The notes: generated from the sequence alone by a model not told the origin. Shown: positions 15,770 through 24,279, numbered from the stretch's first letter. The stretch: DNA of 34,985 nt from Psychrobacter sp. UBA5136 (GCF_002414005.1 NZ_DHYG01000031.1:1-34985); one strand, 5' to 3'. Made by a program: numbers and translations.

Positions 15770-17020
15770 ATGATTATGAGCGCAGTCCCTTCTCTTTTAT
15801 CCGCTGAGCAGCGCGCAGTACTGGCGCTGTGGGCTGAGGTGAATGCATCATTATCGACTTATCATAAACTTATCACCAGCTTTGGCAGTGCAGAGCTTGC
15901 TTGGGGCGCTAAAGTAGAGGCATGGCGACAGCTTGGTATTCATAGTACACATCTTAAGCGTCATGAGCAGTCAGAGCAAACACGCGCAACTATCGATAAC
16001 ATTCAGCAAGCATTGCTAGAGGAAAAATACGGTCTGCTATTTGTAGACCAGTCTGATTATCCAGCACAGCTGCTAGAAATATACGACCCACCACCAGTGT
16101 TATTCTACCGCGGTGATAAAGCGCGTTTGCAGCAAGCGCAAATCGCTATCGTTGGTAGCCGCAAACCCACCGCCCACGCACAAAAAATCACCTTTGACAT
16201 GGCGCAGTATTTAGCGCAAGCCGGTTATATCATTACCAGCGGCCTTGCGATGGGTGTCGATAAACGCGCACATTTAGGGGCGCTTGCGCAAACAGAGCCC
16301 GAATATCAAGGTCGTACGGTTGGCGTGATGGGGACGGGTATTGAGATCAATTATCCCAATCATCATGATAAATTGTTTAGCCAGATTATTGAGCAAGGCG
16401 GCTGTATCATTAGTGAGCTGTTGCCCTATACGCAGCCGCACAAACATACCTTTCCGCGCCGCAATCGGTTAGTCGCAGGACTCAGCCTCGCGACCATTGT
16501 GACCGAAGCCACTATTCAAAGCGGCTCGCTGATTACGGCGAGGCTAACCTCCGAGCAAGGGAAACAAGTTTTCGCGATTCCAAGTCACATCGATAATAGC
16601 AATGCTGAAGGCTGCCATCACTTGATACGTGAAGGCGCGACTTTAATCTATCATCCGCAGCACGTCCTCGAAGATATTACTAATCAGCTGAGTTATGATA
16701 GTCGCCCATACCAGTCAACGCAGTCAACCGAAAGCCCACCAGCAAATAGTAGTCTTCCTTCAAAGAGGATAAATACAGATAGCAAACCTATTACAGCTAC
16801 TGGCCAGTCGGCATCATCCGATAGCAAAGCTTCTCATCACGCAATCGCTGTTCCTGAGCATTTAGCGCCCATTTATGAGCAGCTCGATTGGCATGGGCAA
16901 GATTTAGATGCGTTGTTAAATACCACTGAACTGACGCCAGCGCAATTGATAGGACAGCTTATGGAACTTGAATTGTTAGGGGTTATCAGTGTGCAAGGCG
17001 GGCGTTATTTACGCGCATAA
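15770..17020 (+). CDS. dprA: DNA-processing protein DprA (Smf)
   Basis: Loads RecA on incoming single-stranded DNA during natural transformation. The central Rossmann-like domain contains AIVGSRKPTAHAQ (about residue 126), ITSGLAMGVDKRAHLGAL, VGVMGTGIEINYPNHH, SELLPYTQPHKHTFPRRNR and EATIQSGSLITARLTSEQGK. The C-terminal winged-helix-like domain spans about 360-416. Between them lies a Ser/Thr/Asn-rich linker of about 50 residues (about 305-355). The length is 416 (E. coli Smf 374). ATG 15770 or 15776 may be used; neither has a strong ribosome-binding site. Presence of the gene is compatible with competence but does not prove it. Confidence 0.95.
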   Translation: MIMSAVPSLLSAEQRAVLALWAEVNASLSTYHKLITSFGSAELAWGAKVEAWRQLGIHSTHLKRHEQSEQTRATIDNIQQALLEEKYGLLFVDQSDYPAQLLEIYDPPPVLFYRGDKARLQQAQIAIVGSRKPTAHAQKITFDMAQYLAQAGYIITSGLAMGVDKRAHLGALAQTEPEYQGRTVGVMGTGIEINYPNHHDKLFSQIIEQGGCIISELLPYTQPHKHTFPRRNRLVAGLSLATIVTEATIQSGSLITARLTSEQGKQVFAIPSHIDNSNAEGCHHLIREGATLIYHPQHVLEDITNQLSYDSRPYQSTQSTESPPANSSLPSKRINTDSKPITATGQSASSDSKASHHAIAVPEHLAPIYEQLDWHGQDLDALLNTTELTPAQLIGQLMELELLGVISVQGGRYLRA

Positions 17021-17126
17021 TTTTCTTTCTAATCAAGACGCGATTTTAAGAAATCTTTAAACCTGCTGTTTTACCCGTCGTTTAAGTTGTATTATATTCC
17101 CTCATACTTTTCTAACTCATTCTGCT

Positions 17127-17828
17127 ATGTCTAAACCACTTATCACTGATTCTGTCATCGAAGCGGCGCGTTGGCTGCAAAAAGGGCAGCTGCTTGCTTA
17201 TCCTACCGAAAGCGTTTGGGGCATTGGCTGTGATCCGTTTAATCAGCAAGCGGTACAGCAGCTCTTGGCTATCAAACAGCGCCCGATAGAGAAGGGCATG
17301 ATCGTGGTTACCGATAGCGCCAGTCGACTTGAGGTATTGTTAAACAGTCTAAATGCAGAGCAACGCCAGCTAGTGTTAGACAGTTGGCGTAACGATACTG
17401 AGTCTGATGTCGATACCAAGCAGGCGCATACTTGGCTATTACCATTATCAGAAAACCTACCCATTTCTATTCCCGCATGGATAACCGGCGCTCATAACAG
17501 TGTGGCGGTGCGAGTGATTGACCACCCTTTGGTGAAGCAGCTTTGCCAACAAACGGTTTCCGTTCACAACCCCTATGGTTTTGTTGTCTCGACCAGTTGT
17601 AATCCTTCTGGACAGCCACCCGCTTTGACACTGGCAGAGGCGCAGGCTTATTTTTTAAATGATGATAGCAGTGTTAATTCTGATGCCAATTCTGATACCA
17701 ATATCCATGCCCATTCCTCAGCTAATATAAATGGATATGAGCAAGTCGGCTATTTAAAGGGCGAGACGCTTGGTTATCAGCTCCCTAGCCAAATCAGCGA
17801 TGCGCTAACGGGACAAGTGCTTCGTTAG
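17127..17828 (+). CDS. tsaC: Threonylcarbamoyl-AMP synthase TsaC
   Basis: Makes threonylcarbamoyl-AMP from threonine, bicarbonate and ATP for t6A37 of tRNAs that read ANN codons. The YrdC-like fold is clear: GQLLAYPTESVWGIGCDPFN, AIKQRPIEKGMIVV, TWLLPLSENLPISIPAW, VAVRVIDHPLVKQLC and VVSTSCNPSGQPPALT. The C terminus SQISDALTGQVLR matches the short YrdC/TsaC type. The length is 233 against 190 in E. coli. The excess is mostly an Asn/Ser/Asp-rich insert near residues 180-205 built on repeats of NSD(A/T). It follows dprA by 106 bp, a common arrangement, and ends at a terminator (17952-17979). Confidence 0.95.
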   Translation: MSKPLITDSVIEAARWLQKGQLLAYPTESVWGIGCDPFNQQAVQQLLAIKQRPIEKGMIVVTDSASRLEVLLNSLNAEQRQLVLDSWRNDTESDVDTKQAHTWLLPLSENLPISIPAWITGAHNSVAVRVIDHPLVKQLCQQTVSVHNPYGFVVSTSCNPSGQPPALTLAEAQAYFLNDDSSVNSDANSDTNIHAHSSANINGYEQVGYLKGETLGYQLPSQISDALTGQVLR

Positions 17829-17951
17829 TGCACCTTTAATACTGGCCAATTTTTATGATTGCTGCCAGCCTATCATTTCCTAGTTTAACCACGTATACCA
17901 CTAAATCCTTGATTTATATCTAGTCTTACTTTAAGCCTTATACCTACAATT

Positions 17952-17979
17952 AACCTCTTGTTTTTATAAGAGGTTTTTT
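17952..17979 (+). terminator. Intrinsic terminator after tsaC
   Basis: AACCTCTT (17952-17959) pairs with AAGAGGTT (17968-17975) over an eight-base loop, followed by Ts to 17979. It lies 124 bp after the tsaC stop and 45 bp before the next gene. Confidence 0.75.
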
Positions 17980-18023
17980 GTCACACTAACAAAAAGGCAA
18001 GACAAATATAAGGATAAAAAGCG

Positions 18024-19013
18024 ATGAATATTCTAATCAGTGGTGGCTCCGGCTTTTTAGGACGCGCGTTTAGTAAAGCGCTTATCAAGCGTTATCAAAA
18101 GGACAATAAAGAAGTACAGGTCACGTGGCTGACGCGCGATAGTAAGCAGGCGCATCCTGATGATATTAAAATGATGACCTATGACGAGCTTGCGAAAACA
18201 GATAAAAATTATGATGTCATTCTAAATCTAGCAGGTGCTGGGATTGCGGATAAACGCTGGAGCGATGCGCGTAAGGAGCAACTGCTTGCCAGCCGCGTCA
18301 AGCCTACTGAGGCGCTACTGGAGTTTATAGCGCGTAGTAGTACAAAGCCTAAGCTATTGGTTAGTGGCTCAGCGATTGGCTGGTATGGCGCCCAAGGAGC
18401 CAGACCTTTAACCGAAAGCAGTGATTTTAACACTGATTTTTCCCATAAACTCTGTGACGACTGGGAGCAATTGGCGCTAAAGGTTACTAATTACGGTGTC
18501 CCTGTTGCTATCGTAAGAACGGGCGTCGTGATTCATCCTGATGGCGGAATGGTCGGTAAGTTATTAACACCGTTTAAAATGGGCGTCGGTGGTCAGTTGG
18601 CTGATGGTAAGCAAGTCATGAGCTGGATTAGCCGGGCAGATTGGGTACGGGCAGTGATGTTTATCATTGAGCAACTTCTTGCTGGGCAGGCTAGTCAGCA
18701 AGCTCAATTAAATAGCGTTGATACTGTTTTAAAAGTTGATAATGACTTAAAAACAGCAAACGATACGCCAGCGTATGTTTATAACTTAACCGCGCCCAAC
18801 CCTGTGACCAATCAAACCTTTACCAAGACGCTTGGCGTATGGCTCCATCGGCCGACGTTTTTTACTTTACCCGCATTTTTATTAAAGCTGATGTTTGGTG
18901 AGATGTCGACTTTACTGATTGATGGGCAAAAAGTTTTGCCACAAGCACTGCTTAATGCAGGCTTTGAATTTAGACAGCCAACCCTAAAGCAAGCGTTAGA
19001 GCAGCAATCCTAA
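18024..19013 (+). CDS. TIGR01777-type NAD(P)-binding epimerase/SDR protein (YfcH-like)
   Basis: A 329-residue extended-SDR protein. The N-terminal dinucleotide-binding loop is GGSGFLGRAF (7-16). Family motifs follow: LNLAGAGIADKRWSDARKEQL, SRVKPTEALLEFI, SGSAIGWYGAQG, PVAIVRTGVVI and MSWISRADWVRA. A C-terminal DUF1731-like segment (about 278-327) contains LFGE-like MFGEMST, LLIDGQKVLPQALLNAGFEF. These proteins are called epimerases, but their substrates are not established. An insert of about 25 residues, LNSVDTVLKVDNDLKTANDT (near 233-253), precedes the NLTAPNPVTN motif. AAGGA lies a good distance before the ATG. A parS-like site lies just downstream. Confidence 0.9.
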   Translation: MNILISGGSGFLGRAFSKALIKRYQKDNKEVQVTWLTRDSKQAHPDDIKMMTYDELAKTDKNYDVILNLAGAGIADKRWSDARKEQLLASRVKPTEALLEFIARSSTKPKLLVSGSAIGWYGAQGARPLTESSDFNTDFSHKLCDDWEQLALKVTNYGVPVAIVRTGVVIHPDGGMVGKLLTPFKMGVGGQLADGKQVMSWISRADWVRAVMFIIEQLLAGQASQQAQLNSVDTVLKVDNDLKTANDTPAYVYNLTAPNPVTNQTFTKTLGVWLHRPTFFTLPAFLLKLMFGEMSTLLIDGQKVLPQALLNAGFEFRQPTLKQALEQQS

Positions 19014-19027
19014 GTTTTTATATAGGT

Positions 19028-19043
19028 TGTTTCATGTGAAACA
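19028..19043. other. parS-like site after the SDR gene
   Basis: TGTTTCATGTGAAACA matches the parS consensus at 15 of 16 positions. Both arms and both terminal bases are intact; only one central base differs. It is the only site here in an intergenic region outside the origin-like gap. Confidence 0.72.
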
Positions 19044-19181
19044 ATTAACCTGAATTTGCTCTACATTACTAAGCGTTTTATGTTTCAACTGCCATAAAGT
19101 TTCAATAAACCATCATGCTGTCTACAACAGGTAAGAATATTGGCGTACTATAAGCCCGTCTTTGTCTGATTCAATTGTATT

Positions 19182-20255
19182 ATGTGGCCTTTTATCATCC
19201 TTACCCAGCTGCTTGCCCTTATGAGTAGTGGTATATTTTACTGGTTCTTTCAACCAAAAACGCGCCTGGCTAAAGTGGGTTTAATTTTAACTGTTTTTAT
19301 TATTAACAACGCTTTTCTTATCTACGGATTGAGTGAGTTTTGGCACGAGCGCTTTCACGTCTATTTGGTTGTCGGCATTTTACAAGGCTTTATGTTTTAT
19401 GCAGGCCTCATCACAGCTGTGATTGCCTTGTTGTATGTTTATATCCTTAAGCAAAAACACCATCCAATACTCATTAGAGCCGCCGCTGCTGTTATTTATA
19501 TTGGTATTGTAGGTTTAGCGGTGTTTAATGCTTATTCGCCCGTCGTTCATCGTCTAAGCGTGACGACGGATAAAGCGCTTAAGCGGCCGCTGCAAATAGC
19601 TTTGGTGTCTGATACGCATTTGGGGAGATGGTTTGGCAATCGGCAGATTGATAAGATGGTCAGGCTGATTGATGCCCAAAATCCTGATGTCGTGGTCATC
19701 GCAGGCGACGTCATGAATGATTCAACCGACGCTTATGAAAAAATCAATATGCATGCGCACTTATCAAAATTAACAGCGCCGCTAGGTGTCTATGCCACTT
19801 TAGGTAACCACGATTATTCAGGTAATGAGGTGGCGATTGCCAAAGCCGTTGAACAGGCAGGTATACAAGTTATTGATAATAAAAGCGTTTGGTTAGACGA
19901 TTCAGTGTTGTTAATTGGTCGTTCAGATGAGACAGATCCCGCACGCCCTGCTGCGACAGATTTGCTTAGTGAAGTGAGGGCTGATAAGCCGGTAATATTT
20001 TTAGAACACAGCCCTGCCGATTTAGAACAAATAAAAGGTTTGCCTATTGATTTGCACCTGTCAGGTCATACGCATGGTGGGCAGATATTTCCATTAACGG
20101 TATTGCTAAAATGGTTTACGCCGCTGGTTTATGGCGCTAAGCAGGTTGAGGGCACACAGTTTTTGGTGACTTCTGGCTATGGAATTGGGGCGGTACCATT
20201 TAGGTTGGGCACGCGCTCTGAGATATGGATGATTACGCTACAGTCGGCACAGTAA
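19182..20255 (+). CDS. Membrane-anchored metallophosphoesterase (YkuE-like), first copy
   Basis: A 357-residue protein with four hydrophobic helices in the first 120 residues, then a calcineurin-like phosphoesterase domain. Metal ligands are in the expected order: DTH (D144, H146), GD (D176), GNHD (N209, H210), H276 in LEHSPAD, and GHTHGGQ (H296, H298). Family members include lipid-headgroup and UDP-diacylglucosamine-type hydrolases. The substrate here cannot be told from the sequence; the membrane anchor makes a lipid or envelope substrate reasonable. The ribosome-binding site is weak. A paralogue with the same layout follows after about 130 bp. Confidence 0.88.
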   Translation: MWPFIILTQLLALMSSGIFYWFFQPKTRLAKVGLILTVFIINNAFLIYGLSEFWHERFHVYLVVGILQGFMFYAGLITAVIALLYVYILKQKHHPILIRAAAAVIYIGIVGLAVFNAYSPVVHRLSVTTDKALKRPLQIALVSDTHLGRWFGNRQIDKMVRLIDAQNPDVVVIAGDVMNDSTDAYEKINMHAHLSKLTAPLGVYATLGNHDYSGNEVAIAKAVEQAGIQVIDNKSVWLDDSVLLIGRSDETDPARPAATDLLSEVRADKPVIFLEHSPADLEQIKGLPIDLHLSGHTHGGQIFPLTVLLKWFTPLVYGAKQVEGTQFLVTSGYGIGAVPFRLGTRSEIWMITLQSAQ

Positions 20256-20383
20256 GTGTTACCCCAATAAGTAACACCCCAATCTCCCAAACCTTGAAAA
20301 ATAGTCACTATAATCCAGCTACCTTATAAATACTGCCCAAACCAGCAAACGCCCTATCAAACACTGTCCTGTTAGGAATGCTT

Positions 20384-21535
20384 ATGCGTTACGCATTTAT
20401 TATCACCATTATTGTGCTGCTCCAGCTGTTTAGTTTTGGCGCGGCGCTCAGCCTAGAGTGGTGGCTACAGCCTTGGAGCACTCCGGCGCTAATCATGATT
20501 ATGTGGATTGCTATCTTTGCGATTACCAATATCCTTTTGCTGCTTAGCGTTACCAAGTCATTTGCGAATAGTTATCGCTGGATAAGCGCTTGGCTGTTGG
20601 TGATGCATTTTATATTACTGACGGCGATGCTAACCGGCTTATTGTATGGTGGTTTTTGGCTATTGAGTGCACTGGGCGATAATGCTTTTTACAATACAGA
20701 AACGATTGCTATTGGCTTACGGATTTTTGCACTGGTTTTCTTTATAGGGTTATTTAACTATACCCTCTATAGCGCTTATGTGCCGGCGGTGCGTGAGATA
20801 TCAATCAAGATTAATAAGCCACTGAACAATCCGCTACGCATTGCGGTAGCCAGTGATTTGCATTTAGGACGCTTATTTGGCAGTAAAGCGATTGAACGGT
20901 TAAATGACATCGTGCAGCGCTATCAGGCAGATGTACTATTGATGCCAGGCGATATTATGGATGACAACACCACAGCATTTACTGACTATAATATGGCAGA
21001 AGATTTGGCGAAGCTTGTTAGCAGTTTGCCGTACGGTGTCTATGCGACGCTAGGCAATCACGATTTGTACGGCCACGAGCAGCCGATTAGAGAGGCTTTA
21101 CAGAATGCTGGCGTGCAATTATTAAATGATGAAGTGACGTGCCTGTCGCATCAAGGTCAGCCTATCTGGTTTATTGGGCGTTTTGACAATCATAAACGTC
21201 AGCGCGTAGCGACGACCGAACTGCTAGGCCAAGTTAATACAGCTGAGCCTGTTATCTTGTTAGACCACCGACCGAGCGATATTGTGGTGCATAGTGAGCT
21301 GCCAATCGACTTACAAGTATCAGGACACACCCATAACGGTCAAATATTCCCAGCCAATTTTATCGTAAATGCGATCAATCGCTTGGGCTATGGCTACGAG
21401 AAAATCGGCAAAGGCCACTTTGTGGTATCGTCCGGCTATGGGTTCTGGGGAATACCATTTCGTTTAGGCTCGCGTTCTGAGGTTTGGCTTATTACTTTGA
21501 ACGGCGATGGCAGTAATAATGCGGATAACGCATAA
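20384..21535 (+). CDS. Membrane-anchored metallophosphoesterase (YkuE-like), second copy
   Basis: Paralogue of the preceding gene, 383 residues. It has four hydrophobic helices in the first 130 residues, then the phosphoesterase domain with DLH (D158, H160), GD (D190), GNHD (N225, H226), H295 in LDHRPSD, and GHTHNGQ (H315, H317). All metal-site residues are kept, so both copies should be active. Start choice: AGGA at 20374-20377 abuts the ATG at 20378 but is six bases from ATG 20384, which is therefore preferred. The two copies differ enough to be an old duplication. The gene converges on the esterase gene. Confidence 0.88.
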   Translation: MRYAFIITIIVLLQLFSFGAALSLEWWLQPWSTPALIMIMWIAIFAITNILLLLSVTKSFANSYRWISAWLLVMHFILLTAMLTGLLYGGFWLLSALGDNAFYNTETIAIGLRIFALVFFIGLFNYTLYSAYVPAVREISIKINKPLNNPLRIAVASDLHLGRLFGSKAIERLNDIVQRYQADVLLMPGDIMDDNTTAFTDYNMAEDLAKLVSSLPYGVYATLGNHDLYGHEQPIREALQNAGVQLLNDEVTCLSHQGQPIWFIGRFDNHKRQRVATTELLGQVNTAEPVILLDHRPSDIVVHSELPIDLQVSGHTHNGQIFPANFIVNAINRLGYGYEKIGKGHFVVSSGYGFWGIPFRLGSRSEVWLITLNGDGSNNADNA

Positions 21536-21563
21536 AAGTTTTATTTAATAAAACCGCTTATGC
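21530..21563. terminator. Possible bidirectional terminator between convergent genes
   Basis: GTTTTAT (21538-21544) pairs with ATAAAAC (21548-21554) over the loop TTA. An outer pair GCATAA / TTATGC (21530-21535, 21558-21563) extends the stem with an internal loop. It overlaps both stop codons. It is AT-rich, so it is a moderate candidate. Confidence 0.4.
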
Positions 21564-23033
21564 AGCCAATACGTCTTGCGTGCTTATGACCTCACGGACA
21601 AAGCGCGCAAAGCCATTGATAATATGATGCGTTTCCTCTTCAAGTCTTTGATGCACACTCATAAGATGAATAAACCCATGCGGAGCGCCGTAGACCGTAT
21701 AGGTTTGGACAGCAACCCCGTAGCCCTCTAATTGCTTGGCATAAGCAAAAGCTTCATCACGTAAAACGTCCAATTCAGCAGCGACGATATAAGTCGGGCA
21801 AACATGGCGATTATCACCAAGCATGGGTGAGGTCAAAATATGCTGACGCGGTAGCGGACTATTTTGCAAACAAGCCGCATCAAAAACTGCCACATCGGCG
21901 TGATCTAACAATAACCCTTCGCCGTATAACTCCCAGCTTGGATAATCGTTTTCAACATCCGTCACAGGATATAAAGGCATTTGTGCCAGTGGCTGTGGCA
22001 AGCGCTGTAATGTCTCCAGAGTTTTTTGCCCATCCGCGCCCAAATCTTGCCATGCTTTTGCCGCCGGCGTGCTAACTTGTTGGGCAATCATGGTCGACAA
22101 TCCGCCGCCTGCACTATCGCCTGCCAAAACGATACGCGACGCTAATGCCCCAAGTGTTTGGCAGTTTTTAGCCAACCAAGCATAGGCGGCAATACAATCT
22201 CTTAGGCCAGTAGGCGCGGGGTGTTCAGGTGCTAAGCGATAATCGACACTAACCACTGGCCAACCCGTTAGCTCACAGACAGCATGGCAAAACTCGTGAT
22301 GGGTGTTGATATCGCCAATACAAAATCCACCGCCATGAAAGTACAACAGTACCGTTTTATCAGGATTGCGCTTGGCTTTTCTTTTAAAGCCAAAGCCCGC
22401 GTAGCGCGCTCGCTTTTGATAGCAGCGTATGGTCATGTCGCCATCATCGGCATTTGCAATCGTCTTGTCCTCCCAATTGACGCTGTGCTCCTCTTTTTTG
22501 CTAAAGGGTGTGATACTGGTGAATTTGATACTGTTAAAAATAGTAGCGCTCGCTTGTTGCCAAACTTTTGGCGCTTGCATGGCAACGGTATCGATGGCAA
22601 ATCGTTTACGCAGCTCGGCCATTTTTGTAAGTTGTAAAGGGGTTTTAAGTTTGCTGTTGACGGCAAGAATTAAGCGCAGGTGCGCATCAATGTGTTCGTA
22701 TTGCTTAGCCGTTGGTCCATCTAGATAACCAATCAGGCTTTCTAGTACCGCCTCTGGCAAATGACCAATGCCTTTCATCGCATAATGCAACAGGTGCGGC
22801 TGATAAGTGGTCATTAAATTATGCTGTAGCACTTTTTCTTTGATAGATAATTGCTTAGCAGCAGGGCAGGCTTGCACATCTGCGTCCGCAGTTAACGGCT
22901 TTTCTTCTTTATAACTGTTTAGCACGCTATCGCATAGACCATCACGCGTACCTTGGCCCAAAGACGTTAGGTTAAGTGTCCTCACTGCTTTATTAAGTAA
23001 GGTGTTGACTGATAATGCAGCTGAATAAGGCAT
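21558..23033 (-). CDS. HSL-type (family IV) alpha/beta-hydrolase, esterase or lipase
   Basis: A 491-residue carboxylesterase. The oxyanion-hole motif is HGGG (233-236) in YFHGGGFCIGD. The nucleophile is S307 in GDSAGGG. The acid is probably D422 in AELDVLRDE, and the histidine is H452 in APHGFIHL. SVDYRLAPEHPAP is the usual family IV signature. A helical N-terminal region of about 200 residues precedes the hydrolase core, as in some long lipases of this family; no signal peptide is seen. Start choice: the frame stays open to 23153, but ATG at 23031-23033 has AGAGGG four bases upstream, and the 40 codons before it do not look like part of the family. Short to medium acyl esters are the likely substrates. 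Confidence 0.9.
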   Translation of the reverse strand: MPYSAALSVNTLLNKAVRTLNLTSLGQGTRDGLCDSVLNSYKEEKPLTADADVQACPAAKQLSIKEKVLQHNLMTTYQPHLLHYAMKGIGHLPEAVLESLIGYLDGPTAKQYEHIDAHLRLILAVNSKLKTPLQLTKMAELRKRFAIDTVAMQAPKVWQQASATIFNSIKFTSITPFSKKEEHSVNWEDKTIANADDGDMTIRCYQKRARYAGFGFKRKAKRNPDKTVLLYFHGGGFCIGDINTHHEFCHAVCELTGWPVVSVDYRLAPEHPAPTGLRDCIAAYAWLAKNCQTLGALASRIVLAGDSAGGGLSTMIAQQVSTPAAKAWQDLGADGQKTLETLQRLPQPLAQMPLYPVTDVENDYPSWELYGEGLLLDHADVAVFDAACLQNSPLPRQHILTSPMLGDNRHVCPTYIVAAELDVLRDEAFAYAKQLEGYGVAVQTYTVYGAPHGFIHLMSVHQRLEEETHHIINGFARFVREVISTQDVLAA

Positions 23034-23241
23034 AACACCCTCTCTAAATGATAAATAATATTTATAGTCATCATAAGATAGGCAGAAATAAAGTTGAGTA
23101 CTCTTTAGTAAAAGTTTGGGTGCTAATAGTAATTTATTTGACACAACTGACACACTTTTGTAGGTTTTGTTAGCGAAATGAATTACTTATTGACGATAAA
23201 AGTAAACTGAGTCATGGTAGCTAAGGCAGTATGGTTGTTAT

Positions 23242-23279
23242 TTAAAAGAGCGTTTTAAAATTAAAAGAGCGTTTTAAAA
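23242..23279. repeat. Perfect tandem 19-bp repeat upstream of grpE
   Basis: TTAAAAGAGCGTTTTAAAA occurs at 23242-23260 and again at 23261-23279. Each unit contains the palindrome TTTTAAAA. It lies about 100 bp upstream of the heat-shock-like promoter and could be a duplicated binding site or simple slippage. Confidence 0.8.
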
Positions 23280-23375
23280 AAACGTTTAAGAGGCATTGCC
23301 ATCTCGTTAACCTACATGAGGGCGGCATTTATGGATATTGAGACATGAATATTGAGAAAAATTCTGCAAATCAGG

Positions 23376-23401
23376 CTTGAAATTTACCCTCATCACCTTT
23401 A
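23376..23401 (+). promoter_or_regulatory. Possible sigma32 (heat-shock) promoter of grpE
   Basis: CTTGAAA (23376-23382) is a perfect sigma32 -35 core. A CACCTTTA element follows 11 bp later and matches five of eight bases of CCCCATTT. It is about 155 bp before the grpE start. The family context (grpE) supports it; the -10 is imperfect. Confidence 0.5.
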
Positions 23402-23556
23402 TTAATCAGCTATCAGCCACTATTTAGGCTTAATGAGAACATGATAAAAAATAACAAATTTTTATGGCGTTGTTTTTGTCCATAAGTTGTCATGTTCTAA
23501 GCTGTCATCACTTTAGGACGGTTTTTTAATTATTACTATTTCATAAGGAAGTTATC

Positions 23557-24162
23557 ATGAGTGAACAAGCCCCTAATCATAAATTTGACACCACTGATCC
23601 AAAAGCAGCTCAAAGCAATATTGAGCGCGAAGACAGTGTGCTCGAAGAAACGCTTGAAGAGTTTGACCCAACAAAAAATTCAGGAAGTCATGAAACCATC
23701 GAAAACGAGATTGATTTAGATGCCTTTGAAGCGCGAATTAAAGAATTAGAAGATGAGGTTAAACAGGCCAAAGAAGGCACTGCCCGCGCCAATGCTGAAG
23801 CTTACAACGCGCAAAAACGTATGGAGCAAGAAGCCGATAAAAGCAAAAAATTTGCTCTACAGAAATTTGCCAAAGAGTTGTTGGAAGTGGTCGATAACTT
23901 AGAGCGAGCTATCGAAAACGCCCAATCAGATGACCCTGTTATCGAAGGGGTGAGATTGACGCATAAAGCGTTATTAGACGTGTTGAATAAAAACGGCGTA
24001 GAAGTGGTTGAGCCGCAAGGAGAAAAATTCAACGCTGATTTGCACGAAGCGGTCGGAATTGACCCCGATGCGCCAGCCGATACTGTCGGTACGGTTCTGC
24101 AAAAAGGTTATAGCTTAAACGGTCGCCTCTTACGCCCAGCAATGGTACGTGTTGGACAATAG
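23557..24162 (+). CDS. grpE: Nucleotide exchange factor GrpE
   Basis: Releases ADP from DnaK during chaperone cycling. The 201 residues begin with an acidic, disordered N terminus (1-45). A long coiled coil follows (about 50-95, ARIKELEDEVKQAKEGTARA), then the beta-wing domain with LLEVVDNLERAIENA, EGVRLTHKALLDVLNKNGVE, FNADLHEAVG and VGTVLQKGYSLNGRLLRPAMVRV. AAGGAAG precedes the ATG. It lies 232 bp before dnaK and probably belongs to the same heat-shock unit, though each gene has its own promoter-like element. Confidence 0.97.
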   Translation: MSEQAPNHKFDTTDPKAAQSNIEREDSVLEETLEEFDPTKNSGSHETIENEIDLDAFEARIKELEDEVKQAKEGTARANAEAYNAQKRMEQEADKSKKFALQKFAKELLEVVDNLERAIENAQSDDPVIEGVRLTHKALLDVLNKNGVEVVEPQGEKFNADLHEAVGIDPDAPADTVGTVLQKGYSLNGRLLRPAMVRVGQ

Positions 24163-24163
24163 A

Positions 24164-24199
24164 GCTTAATTTTTAAGTATTATTATTTAAAAAATAAGC
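24164..24199 (+). other. AT-rich hairpin between grpE and dnaK
   Basis: GCTTAATTTTTAA (24164-24176) pairs, with one mismatch, with TTTAAAAAATAAGC (24186-24199). There is no T run after it, so it is not a standard terminator. It may be a processing or stability element in a grpE-dnaK transcript. Confidence 0.4.
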
Positions 24200-24279
24200 C
24201 ATGAGTAAGTCTAAACCTTACTATTAATAAGGATTTACACAAAAAATCACACAAAAGGCATTTTTTGCTTATTAAATGA

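Larger units (their letters stand above)
23034..23556. other. Intergenic region between the divergent esterase gene and grpE
   Basis: About 520 bp with no credible gene; the longest frames I see are under 20 codons, apart from the upstream extension of the esterase frame. It holds the esterase promoter region, a tandem 19-bp repeat (23242-23279), a heat-shock-like promoter (23376-23401) and a short hairpin TTATGG/CCATAA (23462-23485). The grpE leader would be about 150 bases long. Confidence 0.7.

Noticed and set aside
20256..20277. Hairpin GTGTTAC/GTAACAC after the first phosphoesterase gene
   Set aside because: Only seven base pairs and no T run, so it is not a convincing terminator.
23034..23153. 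40-residue N-terminal extension of the esterase frame
   Set aside because: The internal ATG has a good ribosome-binding site, and the extension does not look like a signal peptide or part of the enzyme family.
23346..23381. 11-codon frame upstream of grpE that could be a leader peptide
   Set aside because: No ribosome-binding site, no regulatory codon pattern, and it overlaps the -35 element of the heat-shock-like promoter.
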